Assembly (NCBI RefSeq): GCF_019720915.1
Contig: NZ_JAHKSI010000001.1
Span: 2,170,001 to 2,234,000, forward strand
Length of the DNA stretch: 64,000 nt
Direction of reading: 5' to 3'
DNA from: Alkalihalobacillus sp. TS-13
GTDB taxonomy: Bacteria; Bacillota; Bacilli; Bacillales; Fictibacillaceae
Below, one piece after another: positions 1 through 7,964 of this stretch. Positions within the stretch are counted from its first letter, which is position 1; the number at the start of each line of letters is the position of its first letter. Under the pieces are notes generated by a model. The model did no database searches. It was not told the origin of the DNA and saw nothing but the letters and a program-made list of their open reading frames with translations. A program made the translations under genes and the position numbers.

Positions 1-150
1 TTTGTACGTTTTTCTCCAAATTTCATTCAGATTCGGCGTTCATCGTAACTACTATAATACCATGTCTGCTACTTTTATAACTACATTTTTTCGAAAATTT
101 GATAAAAAATTGCTTTTTTCTTACAAAAGTACCATTTCAGGAGGATGATC

Positions 151-969
151 ATGAATATCTTTGACGGCCATATCCATACACCATACTGTCCGCATGGCAC
201 TAAAGACACGTTCAATCAGTACATTGAACATGCAATCGAACTTGGATACAAGGGTATGACATTCACTGAGCATGCCCCCTTGCCATCAGGATTCAGTGAC
301 CCTACTCCAGATCAAGACAGCGGTATGCAGCTTGATAAGCTCGAAAATTACATTCATCACCTTTCTCAGCTAAAGAAAGAATATAAGAATGATCTCCGTA
401 TTAAGACCGGACTCGAAATTGATTACATTGAAGAGTTCGAAAGCGAAACCACATCGTTTTTAGATCGTTATGGTCCTTACTTGGATGATTCGATCTTGTC
501 TGTCCATTTCTTAAAAACAAAAAACGGTTATCATTGCATGGATTACAGCCCGGATGTTTACGGTAAGATACTAAAAGAAACAGGCTCCATCCACAATTTG
601 TATACACTCTATTACGATACATTGAAGAAATCAGTTAAAGCCGAATTAGGTGCATATAAACCAAAACGAATCGGACATATCAGTCTAGTAATGAAGTTTC
701 AAAAAAAATATCCGAACGACGCTATCAATAAGGAGGAGATCATAGAAACTCTTGATTTGTTTTCAGAAGAAAAATTGCAGTTAGACTATAATGGTTCGGG
801 TGTAAATAAACCTTTATGTCGGGAACCTTATCCCCCAGATTGGATTATTTCAGAAGCCTTGAAAAGAAACATCCCTCTTGTCTATGGCTCAGATGCACAT
901 AGAGCTGGAGAACTGGGACAAGGTCTAGATAAAATACAGAAAGAAGCACCGCTCTCACAGCCTAGATAA
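151..969 (+). CDS. hisJ: Histidinol-phosphatase, PHP family
   Basis: Removes phosphate from histidinol phosphate in histidine biosynthesis (cytoplasmic, metal dependent). The N-terminal metal motif DGHIHTPYCPHG and the C-terminal GSDAH motif are those of the HisJ/HisK-type PHP phosphatases, and the length (272 aa) fits the family. The AGGAGG at 139-144 is six bases from the ATG at 151, so that start is preferred over the ATG at 145, which abuts the ribosome binding site. It stands apart from any histidine operon and is convergent with refZ, as in B. subtilis. The 150 bases upstream hold no gene; no clear promoter was assigned. Confidence 0.93.
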   Translation: MNIFDGHIHTPYCPHGTKDTFNQYIEHAIELGYKGMTFTEHAPLPSGFSDPTPDQDSGMQLDKLENYIHHLSQLKKEYKNDLRIKTGLEIDYIEEFESETTSFLDRYGPYLDDSILSVHFLKTKNGYHCMDYSPDVYGKILKETGSIHNLYTLYYDTLKKSVKAELGAYKPKRIGHISLVMKFQKKYPNDAINKEEIIETLDLFSEEKLQLDYNGSGVNKPLCREPYPPDWIISEALKRNIPLVYGSDAHRAGELGQGLDKIQKEAPLSQPR

Positions 970-1034
970 GAGGCTGAAGCGGCGCTTTAATTTTCAGGCT
1001 GTTTTCGCCTAAATTGTTTCATAATGGAGCAAGA

Positions 1035-1715
1035 TCAGCCTGCTCCAATACTTGAATTTGCTAATTTTTCTTTATCCTTTCCTGAAATCGATTCAGAATC
1101 ATATTGGATACACAACGTATCATTCACCCAATCTTGTAGGGCGCTTGAATATTTGGATGTGAAATAGCGATCGTTGACCGAGAATTGGTAGATTTCCTTA
1201 ACATATTGGGGATATAAAAACGGCATGAACAGCATGCTTCTCAACTGCATCGTCACCATGTTTTTCGAACACGGCTTGAACTCCTTCTGTTTCACACCTT
1301 GTTCAAGGATCGTAGTCAAGTAAAATTTTTCCTTCATGAGATAGGTCGTCATGATCTCACGGATGAGTGTGGTATCGATGCTGATTTCACGATGAACAAG
1401 CCTTGCAGCCTGTGATCGGCCTTGTTGATAAATAATGACCTCTTCAATCAAACGGATCAGACAAGTCCGTGCAGAATCCTTTTCCAGTCTTTCATAAGCG
1501 TCTTGCAATACCTGAAGATACCCTTCCAGGAATGACGACATCAAAAATTCAAGCAGTCCTCTTTTTCCACCAAAATAGTAAGAGATGAGAGAGACATTCA
1601 CTCCAGCTTTTTCGGCAATATCACGAACAGAAGTCCCGGCATAACCATTGTTATTGAAAAGGGCTGCGGCTGATTCTGCGACTTTTTCTTTGGTGATGGA
1701 TAACGCCTTCTTCAT
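1035..1715 (-). CDS. refZ: TetR-family regulator RefZ (YttP)
   Basis: The N-terminal 60 residues form a TetR helix-turn-helix (TSVRDIAEKAGVNVSLISYYF), followed by a helical ligand/dimer domain. Sequence and position next to hisJ and the GAF protein match RefZ, a DNA-binding protein that in B. subtilis acts on FtsZ positioning at the onset of sporulation rather than as a classical repressor. Length 226 aa is slightly longer than usual because of a polar tail rich in Ser and Lys. The assignment to RefZ rests on remembered family sequence and synteny; the TetR fold itself is clear. Confidence 0.85.
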   Translation of the reverse strand: MKKALSITKEKVAESAAALFNNNGYAGTSVRDIAEKAGVNVSLISYYFGGKRGLLEFLMSSFLEGYLQVLQDAYERLEKDSARTCLIRLIEEVIIYQQGRSQAARLVHREISIDTTLIREIMTTYLMKEKFYLTTILEQGVKQKEFKPCSKNMVTMQLRSMLFMPFLYPQYVKEIYQFSVNDRYFTSKYSSALQDWVNDTLCIQYDSESISGKDKEKLANSSIGAG

Positions 1716-1862
1716 GGCAAATCACCTCAATATACAATCATTACTAACACCTTTCTTCTTTTCCTATAGAAATCCTTTGAAAATCCCTCGACATATGAGG
1801 TGAATGTTTCTGCAAATTCTGATATGATAAGACTAATTTCTTAGGATTGTGAGGGAATGCTC

Positions 1863-2342
1863 ATGTTTCACGTCGAATCATACGCGGGAAATCGTGAAGA
1901 AAATTATGAATTACTAAACAAACAATTGAAAGCATTATTGGAAGGTGAAACAAATCAAATAGCAAACCTTGCAAATGCCTCAGCACTATTAAATCAATTC
2001 CTTAACGAAGTCAATTGGGTTGGGTTCTATCTGTTGGAGGATGACGAGTTAGTGTTAGGACCGTTTCAAGGGTTACCTGCCTGTGTACGAATTCCTGTGG
2101 GGAGAGGAGTTTGTGGAACTGCAGTAAAAGAAAACAAGACGATGCTTGTTGATGATGTTCATCAATTCCCTGGACACATTGCCTGTGATGCAGCCTCAAG
2201 GTCCGAAATCGTCGTGCCAATTGTCAAAAACGAAAAAGTGATTGGTGTTCTCGATATTGATAGTCCTGTCACATCACGTTTTGATGAAATTGACAAAAAG
2301 CATCTTGAAAAATATGTGCAAACGTTGAGAGAATTTCTTTGA
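1863..2342 (+). CDS. ytsP: GAF-domain free methionine-(R)-sulfoxide reductase (YtsP)
   Basis: A single GAF domain of about 159 residues. The three cysteines used by fRMsr enzymes are present, in PACVRIPVGRGVCG and HIACD (Cys74, Cys84 and Cys108 from this start). The family reduces free methionine-R-sulfoxide with thioredoxin as electron donor. Start: GAGGG at 1851-1855 gives a seven-base spacing to the ATG at 1863, better than the in-frame ATG at 1857. It diverges from refZ. A dispersed repeat lies between its stop codon and the next plus-strand terminator, so the repeat is probably in its 3' UTR. Confidence 0.88.
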   Translation: MFHVESYAGNREENYELLNKQLKALLEGETNQIANLANASALLNQFLNEVNWVGFYLLEDDELVLGPFQGLPACVRIPVGRGVCGTAVKENKTMLVDDVHQFPGHIACDAASRSEIVVPIVKNEKVIGVLDIDSPVTSRFDEIDKKHLEKYVQTLREFL

Positions 2343-2366
2343 TCTAAGGCTTTATGATACTTTATT

Positions 2367-2566
2367 GTTGATTTTTGCGAAATTCACTCCCCTTCCGCAG
2401 GCAAACGGAAAGCGGAAGCGACCTGCTTAGTCACGTAGGCCACTGGAAGACTGACGAGGAGGCTCGAACCAAACAAAGAGTTGGTTCTACGTGGGCTAAC
2501 TCATAAGGGCTTTTCCCGCAGGGGTGTCGCAAATTTCGCTTCAATCAAACTTAGGCAGAAATCAAC
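2367..2566 (-). repeat. Dispersed repeat family 1, copy 1
   Basis: About 200 bp. Begins with GTTGATTTTTGCGAAATTC and ends with GCGAAATTT-type sequence read from the other strand, forming imperfect terminal inverted repeats. The arms CACTCC and GGGGTG flank CCGCAGG/CCCGCAGG steps that can pair. The interior includes GGAGGCTCGAACCAAAC and GTTGGTTC, which form an inner hairpin. Orientation is opposite to the copy at 7424. It sits between ytsP and the terminator at 2611 and contains no gene. Confidence 0.85.
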
Positions 2567-2610
2567 TGTATTATTTTAAATAAGCCAAACTAATAATTAT
2601 CGTATACATG

Positions 2611-2642
2611 AACGAGGCTGCGCGGATGGCAGCCTCGTTTTT
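2611..2642 (+). terminator. Rho-independent terminator downstream of ytsP
   Basis: Perfect 11-bp stem AACGAGGCTGC / GCAGCCTCGTT with a 7-base loop and a T run on the plus strand. It lies beyond the repeat at 2367-2566, so ytsP transcription would run through the repeat. The minus strand has no U tract after the stem. Confidence 0.85.
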
Positions 2643-2649
2643 ATACATT

Positions 2650-3852
2650 TTATACGGTTTCTGATTTTCTGATATGACTTTGCAATGCTTGCTCAAGATC
2701 TTCCCAAATATCTTCTCTTGCTTCTAATCCAACAGACAGTCGGATCAAGTTATCAGTGATACCCATCCTCTCTCTCACTTCGTTCGGTACGACGGCATGG
2801 GTCATCGTAGCCGGATGCTGAATCAACGTTTCTGCATCACCAAGGCTTACTGCAATTTTCAATAGCTTCATGGAATTGATGAAATCCTGTGCGTCCTTTT
2901 TATTCCCTCTTATCTTAAAAGAAATCAAGCCGCCTGAACGATCCATTTGTCTTTGTGCGATCGGATAATCAACAAATTCAGGATCTCCTGGAAAATAGAC
3001 GGATTGGACTGCAACATGTTCCTTCAATTTCTCTGCGATATACATCGCATTATCACAATGGCGGTCCATTCGGACGGGAAGCGTTTTCAACCCACGCAGC
3101 AATAGCCATGCATCAAAAGGTGACATGATACCTCCAATATCCTTTTGAGTTGTTGCAGCGATAAGATCGATTGTTTCTCTATCACTTACAACGAGACCTG
3201 CTACAACATCACCATGGCCACCGATATATTTCGTTGCACTATGAATCACGATATGAGCACCAAGTTCAAGCGGTCTTTGCAGATAAGGAGTGCAGAATGT
3301 ATTGTCGACGACAACCTTGATATTATACTTAGCCGCAATTTTTCCGACCATTTCTAGGTCAACAAGAGCCATTGTCGGATTGATCGGCGTCTCTAAGAAG
3401 ATGATTTTCGTATTGGGTTGGATGTGGGCTTCGATCACATTTGGGTCTGACATCGCAATCAGATTGTGTTCCACATTATACTTATCTTTGAGCATTTGAA
3501 GGAGTCCGAACGTACACCCATATACACCCTGGGAGCATAAGATATGGTCATCTGATTTCGTCAATCCCATAAGGACTGCAGACACAGCTGCCATTCCAGA
3601 ACCAAAGGCCAATCCTTTCTCTCCCCCCTCTAAAACAGCAATACGCTCCTCCAGCATTTTTACAGTCGGATTACCGAGTCTTGAGTAAATATAACCTTCT
3701 TGTTCTCCCGCAAACCTCTGCTCTCCGGTTTCTGCATTCGGAAATACGAATGTGGAAGTGGGGAAAATCGGAGGTGCCAATGCCCCATGATACTGATCAT
3801 ACGAATACCCTGAATGGATAACTTTTGTTTCGAACCTATTACCTTTCTTCAC
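2650..3852 (-). CDS. megL: Methionine gamma-lyase (Cys/Met metabolism PLP enzyme)
   Basis: PLP-dependent enzyme of the trans-sulfuration family, 400 aa. The PLP lysine is K208 in SATKYIGGHGD. The active-site segment QGVYGCTFGLL has a cysteine (C113) right after Tyr-Gly, the position that separates methionine gamma-lyases from cystathionine gamma/beta-lyases, so cleavage of methionine to methanethiol, 2-oxobutyrate and ammonia is the favoured call. Start is GTG with AAGGAG upstream. It is a single gene with a candidate cre site 26 bases upstream of the start. A general homocysteine/cysteine lyase activity cannot be excluded. Confidence 0.8.
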   Translation of the reverse strand: MKKGNRFETKVIHSGYSYDQYHGALAPPIFPTSTFVFPNAETGEQRFAGEQEGYIYSRLGNPTVKMLEERIAVLEGGEKGLAFGSGMAAVSAVLMGLTKSDDHILCSQGVYGCTFGLLQMLKDKYNVEHNLIAMSDPNVIEAHIQPNTKIIFLETPINPTMALVDLEMVGKIAAKYNIKVVVDNTFCTPYLQRPLELGAHIVIHSATKYIGGHGDVVAGLVVSDRETIDLIAATTQKDIGGIMSPFDAWLLLRGLKTLPVRMDRHCDNAMYIAEKLKEHVAVQSVYFPGDPEFVDYPIAQRQMDRSGGLISFKIRGNKKDAQDFINSMKLLKIAVSLGDAETLIQHPATMTHAVVPNEVRERMGITDNLIRLSVGLEAREDIWEDLEQALQSHIRKSETV

Positions 3853-3877
3853 TCTTAAACACTCCTTTCTCTATATA

Positions 3878-3891
3878 TGTAAGCGTTTTCT
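3878..3891. promoter_or_regulatory. Candidate CcpA cre site upstream of megL
   Basis: TGTAAGCGTTTTCT matches the cre consensus TGWAANCGNTNWCA at 13 of 14 positions. It lies 26-39 bases upstream of the megL GTG, in the promoter/leader zone, which would fit carbon catabolite repression. CcpA itself is encoded in this window. Confidence 0.55.
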
Positions 3892-3969
3892 GTTCATATC
3901 GTATCACAATCCGTTGTCATTTTGTGTTAAATTATTTTTGTATTTGTTTTTCCAGAAAAGTATTTAACG

Positions 3970-4083
3970 GAATTGTGACAATCCTGCAGAAAAAAGTGAG
4001 CCAGGCGAGACCCCGCAACGATTTAAGGACCTTCGACTATTCCTGTACAAGTAAGTTGCGGATCACCTGCGGAGTGAATTTAG
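3970..4083 (+). repeat. Dispersed repeat family 1, copy 2 (degenerate)
   Basis: A worn copy recognised by GTGACAATCCTGCAG, GAGCCAGGCGAGACCCCGC and the right arm CTGCGGAGTGAATTT. It also holds the CTTCGACTAT and CCTGTACAAGT modules seen in the long copies. Terminal complementarity is partly lost. Bases 3892-3969 hold nothing recognisable. Confidence 0.7.
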
Positions 4084-4120
4084 AAACACTTAAGGTGAAA
4101 AGAGAAAGCCAGGAATCGCC

Positions 4121-4149
4121 TTGACTTTTAGTCTCAAACGTTATACACT
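4121..4149 (+). promoter_or_regulatory. Sigma-A promoter of rpsD
   Basis: TTGACT (4121-4126), 17-base spacer, TACACT (4144-4149). Predicted transcription start near 4156 gives a leader of about 200 bases before rpsD. Confidence 0.75.
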
Positions 4150-4155
4150 ATTCTT

Positions 4156-4356
4156 TGTGTAAATTAAGACAGCCATGTGAATTCATGTGAGCCCTCTCAT
4201 TATGTTCCTTATAATTGCGGCTGATTGAAATTATAAGGTGCATCACGTAGCTTCATGCTGTCGAAGTGAAGGTGTATGAAAACATAATGAACACATGAAC
4301 GATCACACCGGCACTGTTTTTTTTACAACAAAAAAATAGTGAAGGAGGAGCTATTT
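4156..4356 (+). promoter_or_regulatory. Structured rpsD leader, S4 autoregulation type
   Basis: Nested helices are visible: TTCATGTG 4182-4189 with CACATGAA 4292-4299; CATTATGTT 4198-4206 with AACATAATG 4281-4289; CCTTATAATT 4207-4216 with AATTATAAGG 4229-4238. The B. subtilis rpsD leader is bound by S4 to repress its own synthesis; the layout here is consistent with that. A further pairing of CACTG/TTTTTTT with AAAAAAA/TAGTG at about 4311-4341 lies directly before the ribosome binding site. Binding by S4 is inferred. Confidence 0.75.
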
Positions 4357-4959
4357 ATGGCTCGTTATACAGGACCAAAATGGAAATTATCCCGTCGCTT
4401 GGGAATCTCTCTAAGTGGAACAGGAAAGGAACTTGAAAAGCGTCCGTACGCTCCTGGACAACACGGTCCAAACCAGCGTAAGAAAATCTCTGAATTCGGA
4501 TTGCAACTTCAAGAAAAGCAAAAGCTTCGTCATATGTATGGAGTGAACGAACGTCAATTCCGTCGTATGTTCGATCAAGCAGGAAATATGAGTGGTATTC
4601 ACGGTGAAAACTTCATGATTCTTCTTGAATCTCGTTTAGATAACCTTGTTTACCGTTCAGGACTTGCGCGTACTCGTCGCCAAGCTCGTCAATTAGTTGG
4701 ACACGGGCACGTTACTGTTGATGGTAAACGTGTAGATATCCCATCTTACCGTGTGGCTCCAGGACAAGTAATCGGTTTACGTGAAAAATCCCGTAACCTT
4801 GACATCGTTAAGGAAGCATTGGAAGTGAACAACTTCGTACCTGAGTACCTTACTTTTGATGAAAACAAGCTTGAAGGAACGTATACTCGTTTCCCTGAGC
4901 GTTCTGAACTTCCTGCAGAAATCACAGAAGCACTTATCGTCGAGTTCTACTCACGTTAA
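4357..4959 (+). CDS. rpsD: 30S ribosomal protein S4
   Basis: Primary rRNA-binding protein of the 30S body. Starts [16 protein letters not shown] and contains the S4 RNA-binding domain at about residues 90-150; 200 aa is the normal length. The ATG at 4357 follows GAAGGAGGAG. An in-frame GTG at 4339 overlaps that ribosome binding site and is not used. Monocistronic, with its own promoter, structured leader and terminator, as in B. subtilis. Confidence 0.98.
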   Translation: MARYTGPKWKLSRRLGISLSGTGKELEKRPYAPGQHGPNQRKKISEFGLQLQEKQKLRHMYGVNERQFRRMFDQAGNMSGIHGENFMILLESRLDNLVYRSGLARTRRQARQLVGHGHVTVDGKRVDIPSYRVAPGQVIGLREKSRNLDIVKEALEVNNFVPEYLTFDENKLEGTYTRFPERSELPAEITEALIVEFYSR

Positions 4960-4972
4960 TAGTAGCTTTCGA

Positions 4973-5002
4973 AACCCTTGGGCATTAGCCCAAGGGTTTT
5001 TT
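4973..5002 (+). terminator. rpsD terminator
   Basis: AACCCTTGGGC / GCCCAAGGGTT stem (11 bp, four-base loop) followed by a T run. Confidence 0.95.
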
Positions 5003-5018
5003 ATTGGACTAACAAAGG

Positions 5019-5858
5019 CTAGGTTCCAGAAGTCAAATTATAGACACGACCTTTTGTGTTCCCGGTAAAGTCAAAATTCATCGCTTTAAGTATGTAATTT
5101 ACAACAGCTTCTGAATCAATATGCAGATATTTTCTTAATTCTTTATTGGTGATGGTCGGATTGATCAATAGAGCATAATCATGAAGAGCTTGAAGGTGAG
5201 CATTTTTCGAGGTCGCTTTGCAAACGAGGCAGATCCATTTGCCATGAACTCTTTTCATAGGAAGTTGAGTACATTCAGGACAAATTACTCCTGTTAGAAG
5301 GTCTTCGCTATTCAAGTTGAGCAAAGTGAGGATTTCAGGATCACTGAGAATGTGGCTATCAATGAGGAGGTTCTGTAGTCTTTGGAGCTCTTTTTTCGTG
5401 AAGAAAGCTTTATTGTGGTTATTATGAAGGGAAATGACGATATCCAATAGCTTTGTATCCCGTATCACTTTATCTGCAATACTATCCTCATTATTTCTAG
5501 GTTCTATTTTAGAATTTTCATTAACTATAACTACAAAATAGATGGGGATCTTATTGTTAAATTTGTGTTGCTGCAGCCAATTCACGAACTGAAAACGTTG
5601 ATGGTTTACCTGCATGAGGGGATCCTTAAAGTAACCTTCCCTATCATCAAGTTGACGAATAAGTTGATTGTATTCTGTGTCAAAAATTAATTTACCGGAT
5701 AGATTTTTTACTTCGGAGAAAATAAAAAAATGGGGATTCGTTAAGAGGACACCAATTTGGAAATGGTACTTTCCGCTGGATAAGCGTGACCCCTGAAAGA
5801 TGTAATTGCCAAAGTTCTCTTGAAAACTAAAATGATAAACACCTGGTTCATAAATCCT
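5019..5858 (-). pseudogene. NERD-domain protein, 5'-disrupted
   Basis: An open frame of about 279 codons aligns with Bacillus NERD (nuclease-related) proteins. It contains the core SEVKNLSGKLIFDTEYNQ and DPLMQVNHQRFQFVNWL, then a zinc ribbon CPEC...CLVC and a C-terminal winged-helix-like segment. The first ATG in frame (5615) lies inside the NERD domain. Upstream the frame meets TGA at 5859-5861, just past an in-frame ATG-led stretch starting MVPEPTSKDSISA that has no ribosome binding site. The usual N-terminal helices are missing. I read this as a decayed gene rather than a short functional protein. Bases 5862-6077 hold no other supported gene. Confidence 0.65.
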
Positions 5859-6077
5859 TCAAGCGGATATGGAGTCTTTGCTTGTTGGTTCAGGAACCAT
5901 AATTCAAGAAATTTTAGCAATAATCCTAGAAAAATTTGAATAATTCCAGGAATTCTAGTGGTAATTCTAGAAATTCGAGGGATGATTCCATAAATTAGTA
6001 AAAAGGGATCACAAAGATATTTCAATAAAACAGTAAAGAGCCGTCCAGAAACTGACGACTCTTCGTTATTTCTATCA

Positions 6078-7319
6078 TCATTTTACAATCTTCACGAACT
6101 TCCTCTTTCCAACTTGGACGATCATCCCGTCTTCCACTGGAACTTGATGTTGGACGTCATCAACTTTCTCCTGATTGATCTTGACACCGCCATTTTGTAT
6201 CATGCGGCGTGCTTCCCCTTTGGAATTCAAGAGACCTAAATTGACAATCATATCGACAATCCAGATTTCATCTTCGCCAGCCCAGGAATGTACAGGGATA
6301 TCATCTGGCAATGCCCCTTTTGAGAAAACGGTTCTGAAGTGTTTTTCAGCAAGCTCGGCTTCATCATTACCGTGGTACATTTCCACGAAAGTCTTTGCGA
6401 GTTTGATTTTCATATCTCTTGGATGCAGTTCACCGCTTTGGACTCCTTGTTCAATAGCCCGCACTTCTTCTACAGACAATGGTGTTGCAAGTTCGAAGTA
6501 TTTGATCATCAACTCATCCGGTATCGACATTGATTTTCCAAAGATCTCGTTCGGATGTTCATCGATTCCGATGTAGTTATTGAGTGATTTGGACATTTTA
6601 CGAACACCATCCAAGCCTTCCATCAACGGTACAGTGATCGTCACTTGCTTCTCTTTACCATATTCCTCTTGAAGCTGGCGGCCCATCAACAGGTTGAATT
6701 TCTGATCCGTACCACCGAGCTCGATATCACTTTCGAGCGCTACAGAATCATAGCCTTGCATCAATGGATAGAAGAATTCATGGATTGAGATCGCTTGATT
6801 CGCTTTATAACGCTTTTCAAAATCGTCACGCTCAAGCATACGTGCAACCGTAACTTTGCCAGCCAACTTAAGTACGTCCGCAAAATTCAACTTGGACAAC
6901 CATTTTGAGTTGAAATAAACTTCTGTTTTTTCCATATCAATGATCTTGCCGAATTGCTCGACATAAGTTTTTGCATTTTCTTTGATTTCATAGTCTGTCA
7001 GCTGTTTTCTAGTTTCCGATTTTCCGGTTGGATCACCAATACGACCTGTGAAATCACCGATCAATAACTGGATTTCATGCCCGAATTCCTGGAATTGCCG
7101 AAGTTTATGCAAGACAACTGTATGACCGACATGGACATCTGGTGCAGATGGATCAAGTCCAAGCTTCACCTTCAATGGCTTACCTGTCGCAATTGATTTC
7201 TCAATCTTCTTTTTCAAATCCTCTTCTGGTACAATCTCCACTGTCCCTCTTTTTAAAATTGTCAGCTGTCTCTCAACCTCTTCTTGTTGTGTTGGTGTGA
7301 GTACATGTTCTTTTTCCAC
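6078..7319 (-). CDS. tyrS: Tyrosyl-tRNA synthetase, TyrZ type
   Basis: Charges tRNA-Tyr in the cytoplasm. The class I signatures are HVGH (residues 63-66) and KMSKS (241-245), with an S4-like domain at the C-terminus ([11 protein letters not shown]). The KMSKS form and 413 aa length match TyrZ, the second B. subtilis TyrRS, not TyrS, which has KFGKT at the corresponding motif. Start is GTG behind GGAAGGGTGAT. It is preceded by a tyrosine T-box, but a repeat of about 130 bp separates the T-box terminator from the start codon. It is the only aminoacyl-tRNA synthetase in the window. Confidence 0.95.
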   Translation of the reverse strand: MEKEHVLTPTQQEEVERQLTILKRGTVEIVPEEDLKKKIEKSIATGKPLKVKLGLDPSAPDVHVGHTVVLHKLRQFQEFGHEIQLLIGDFTGRIGDPTGKSETRKQLTDYEIKENAKTYVEQFGKIIDMEKTEVYFNSKWLSKLNFADVLKLAGKVTVARMLERDDFEKRYKANQAISIHEFFYPLMQGYDSVALESDIELGGTDQKFNLLMGRQLQEEYGKEKQVTITVPLMEGLDGVRKMSKSLNNYIGIDEHPNEIFGKSMSIPDELMIKYFELATPLSVEEVRAIEQGVQSGELHPRDMKIKLAKTFVEMYHGNDEAELAEKHFRTVFSKGALPDDIPVHSWAGEDEIWIVDMIVNLGLLNSKGEARRMIQNGGVKINQEKVDDVQHQVPVEDGMIVQVGKRKFVKIVK

Positions 7320-7423
7320 TATCCATCACCCTTCCATCTCGCTAATTATACTTTTTAGTTAGTTTTTTATTAAATCAACTTAGAAAGTAATTGATACTTT
7401 CTTTAGCTTTGTTAAAGGACTTT

Positions 7424-7553
7424 GTTGATTTTAAACCGAAATTTACGACACTCCTGCGGGATAGCGAGCCAAGCGAGACCCCGCAGCGAGGAACTCGCGA
7501 GGAGGCTCGCGGATCGCCCGCGGAAAGGGAGTGAATTTCGTAAAAATCAACAA
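7424..7553 (+). repeat. Dispersed repeat family 1, copy 3 (minimal unit)
   Basis: The simplest intact copy. GTTGATTTTA at the left end and TAAAAATCAAC at the right end form outer inverted repeats, followed inward by CGAAATTT/GAATTTCG and CACTCC/GGAGTG. Between them lie GCGAGCCAAGCGAGACCCCGC and GAGGAGGCTCGCGG. The element lies in the tyrS leader, downstream of the T-box terminator. Confidence 0.9.
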
Positions 7554-7576
7554 TAAAACCTAACAAATCCAAATAT

Positions 7577-7840
7577 AAAAAACGTCCCCTTCGTAATGAA
7601 AGGAACGTTAGATACGCGGTACCATCCTTCTTGAAGCAAAAAGCTTCCACTTCGTTCAGATAACGGCTTAGGGTGCCGCCTTTTGCTACTGAATCTTTCA
7701 CAAAAGGTGCTCAAGGAGGTAATTCACAGTTTTCCTTTGTACTGGTTTTCACCGGCCACCAGCTCTCTGCTTACAGTGAGGAATCTGCTACTTCTTCCTG
7801 TCTACGCTTCATCATTATGTACATATATGTAAAAAAGTAT
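7577..7840 (-). promoter_or_regulatory. T-box leader (tyrosine specifier) of tyrS
   Basis: The T-box core GGATGGTACCGCG (complement of 7616-7628) is followed by an intrinsic terminator at 7577-7608 with stem AACGTTCCTTTC / GAAGGGGACGTT and a U run. Stem I features are AGAGAGCTGGTGG and the specifier loop GTGAATTACC, with codon UAC (Tyr) at 7719-7721. Uncharged tRNA-Tyr should stabilise the antiterminator and allow tyrS transcription. Confidence 0.93.
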
Positions 7841-7846
7841 AATCAT

Positions 7847-7876
7847 TTTGTATCACATACCGTAAGACAATGTCAA
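7847..7876 (-). promoter_or_regulatory. Promoter of the tyrS T-box transcript
   Basis: On the minus strand: TTGACA (7876-7871), 18-base spacer, TACAAA (7852-7847) with TG just upstream. Start of transcription near 7840 fits the 5' end of stem I. Confidence 0.6.
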
Positions 7877-7906
7877 ATTAAATACCCTTATAAATCGACA
7901 ACAAGG

Positions 7907-7935
7907 TATTCCATATGTCATGTATGTGCTATAAT
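7907..7935 (+). promoter_or_regulatory. Promoter of the class A PBP gene
   Basis: Extended -10 TGCTATAAT (TATAAT at 7930-7935). The -35 region is poor (TATTCC at 7907-7912). It is divergent from the tyrS promoter and about 20 bases from the ribosome binding site. Confidence 0.5.
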
Positions 7936-7964
7936 ATAAGTTGGAAATTTAGGGGGGTATGACC

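Noticed and set aside
5741-6025. 94-codon hydrophobic frame upstream of the NERD remnant
   Set aside because: It overlaps the NERD-encoding frame in another phase, is AT-rich and has no family resemblance.
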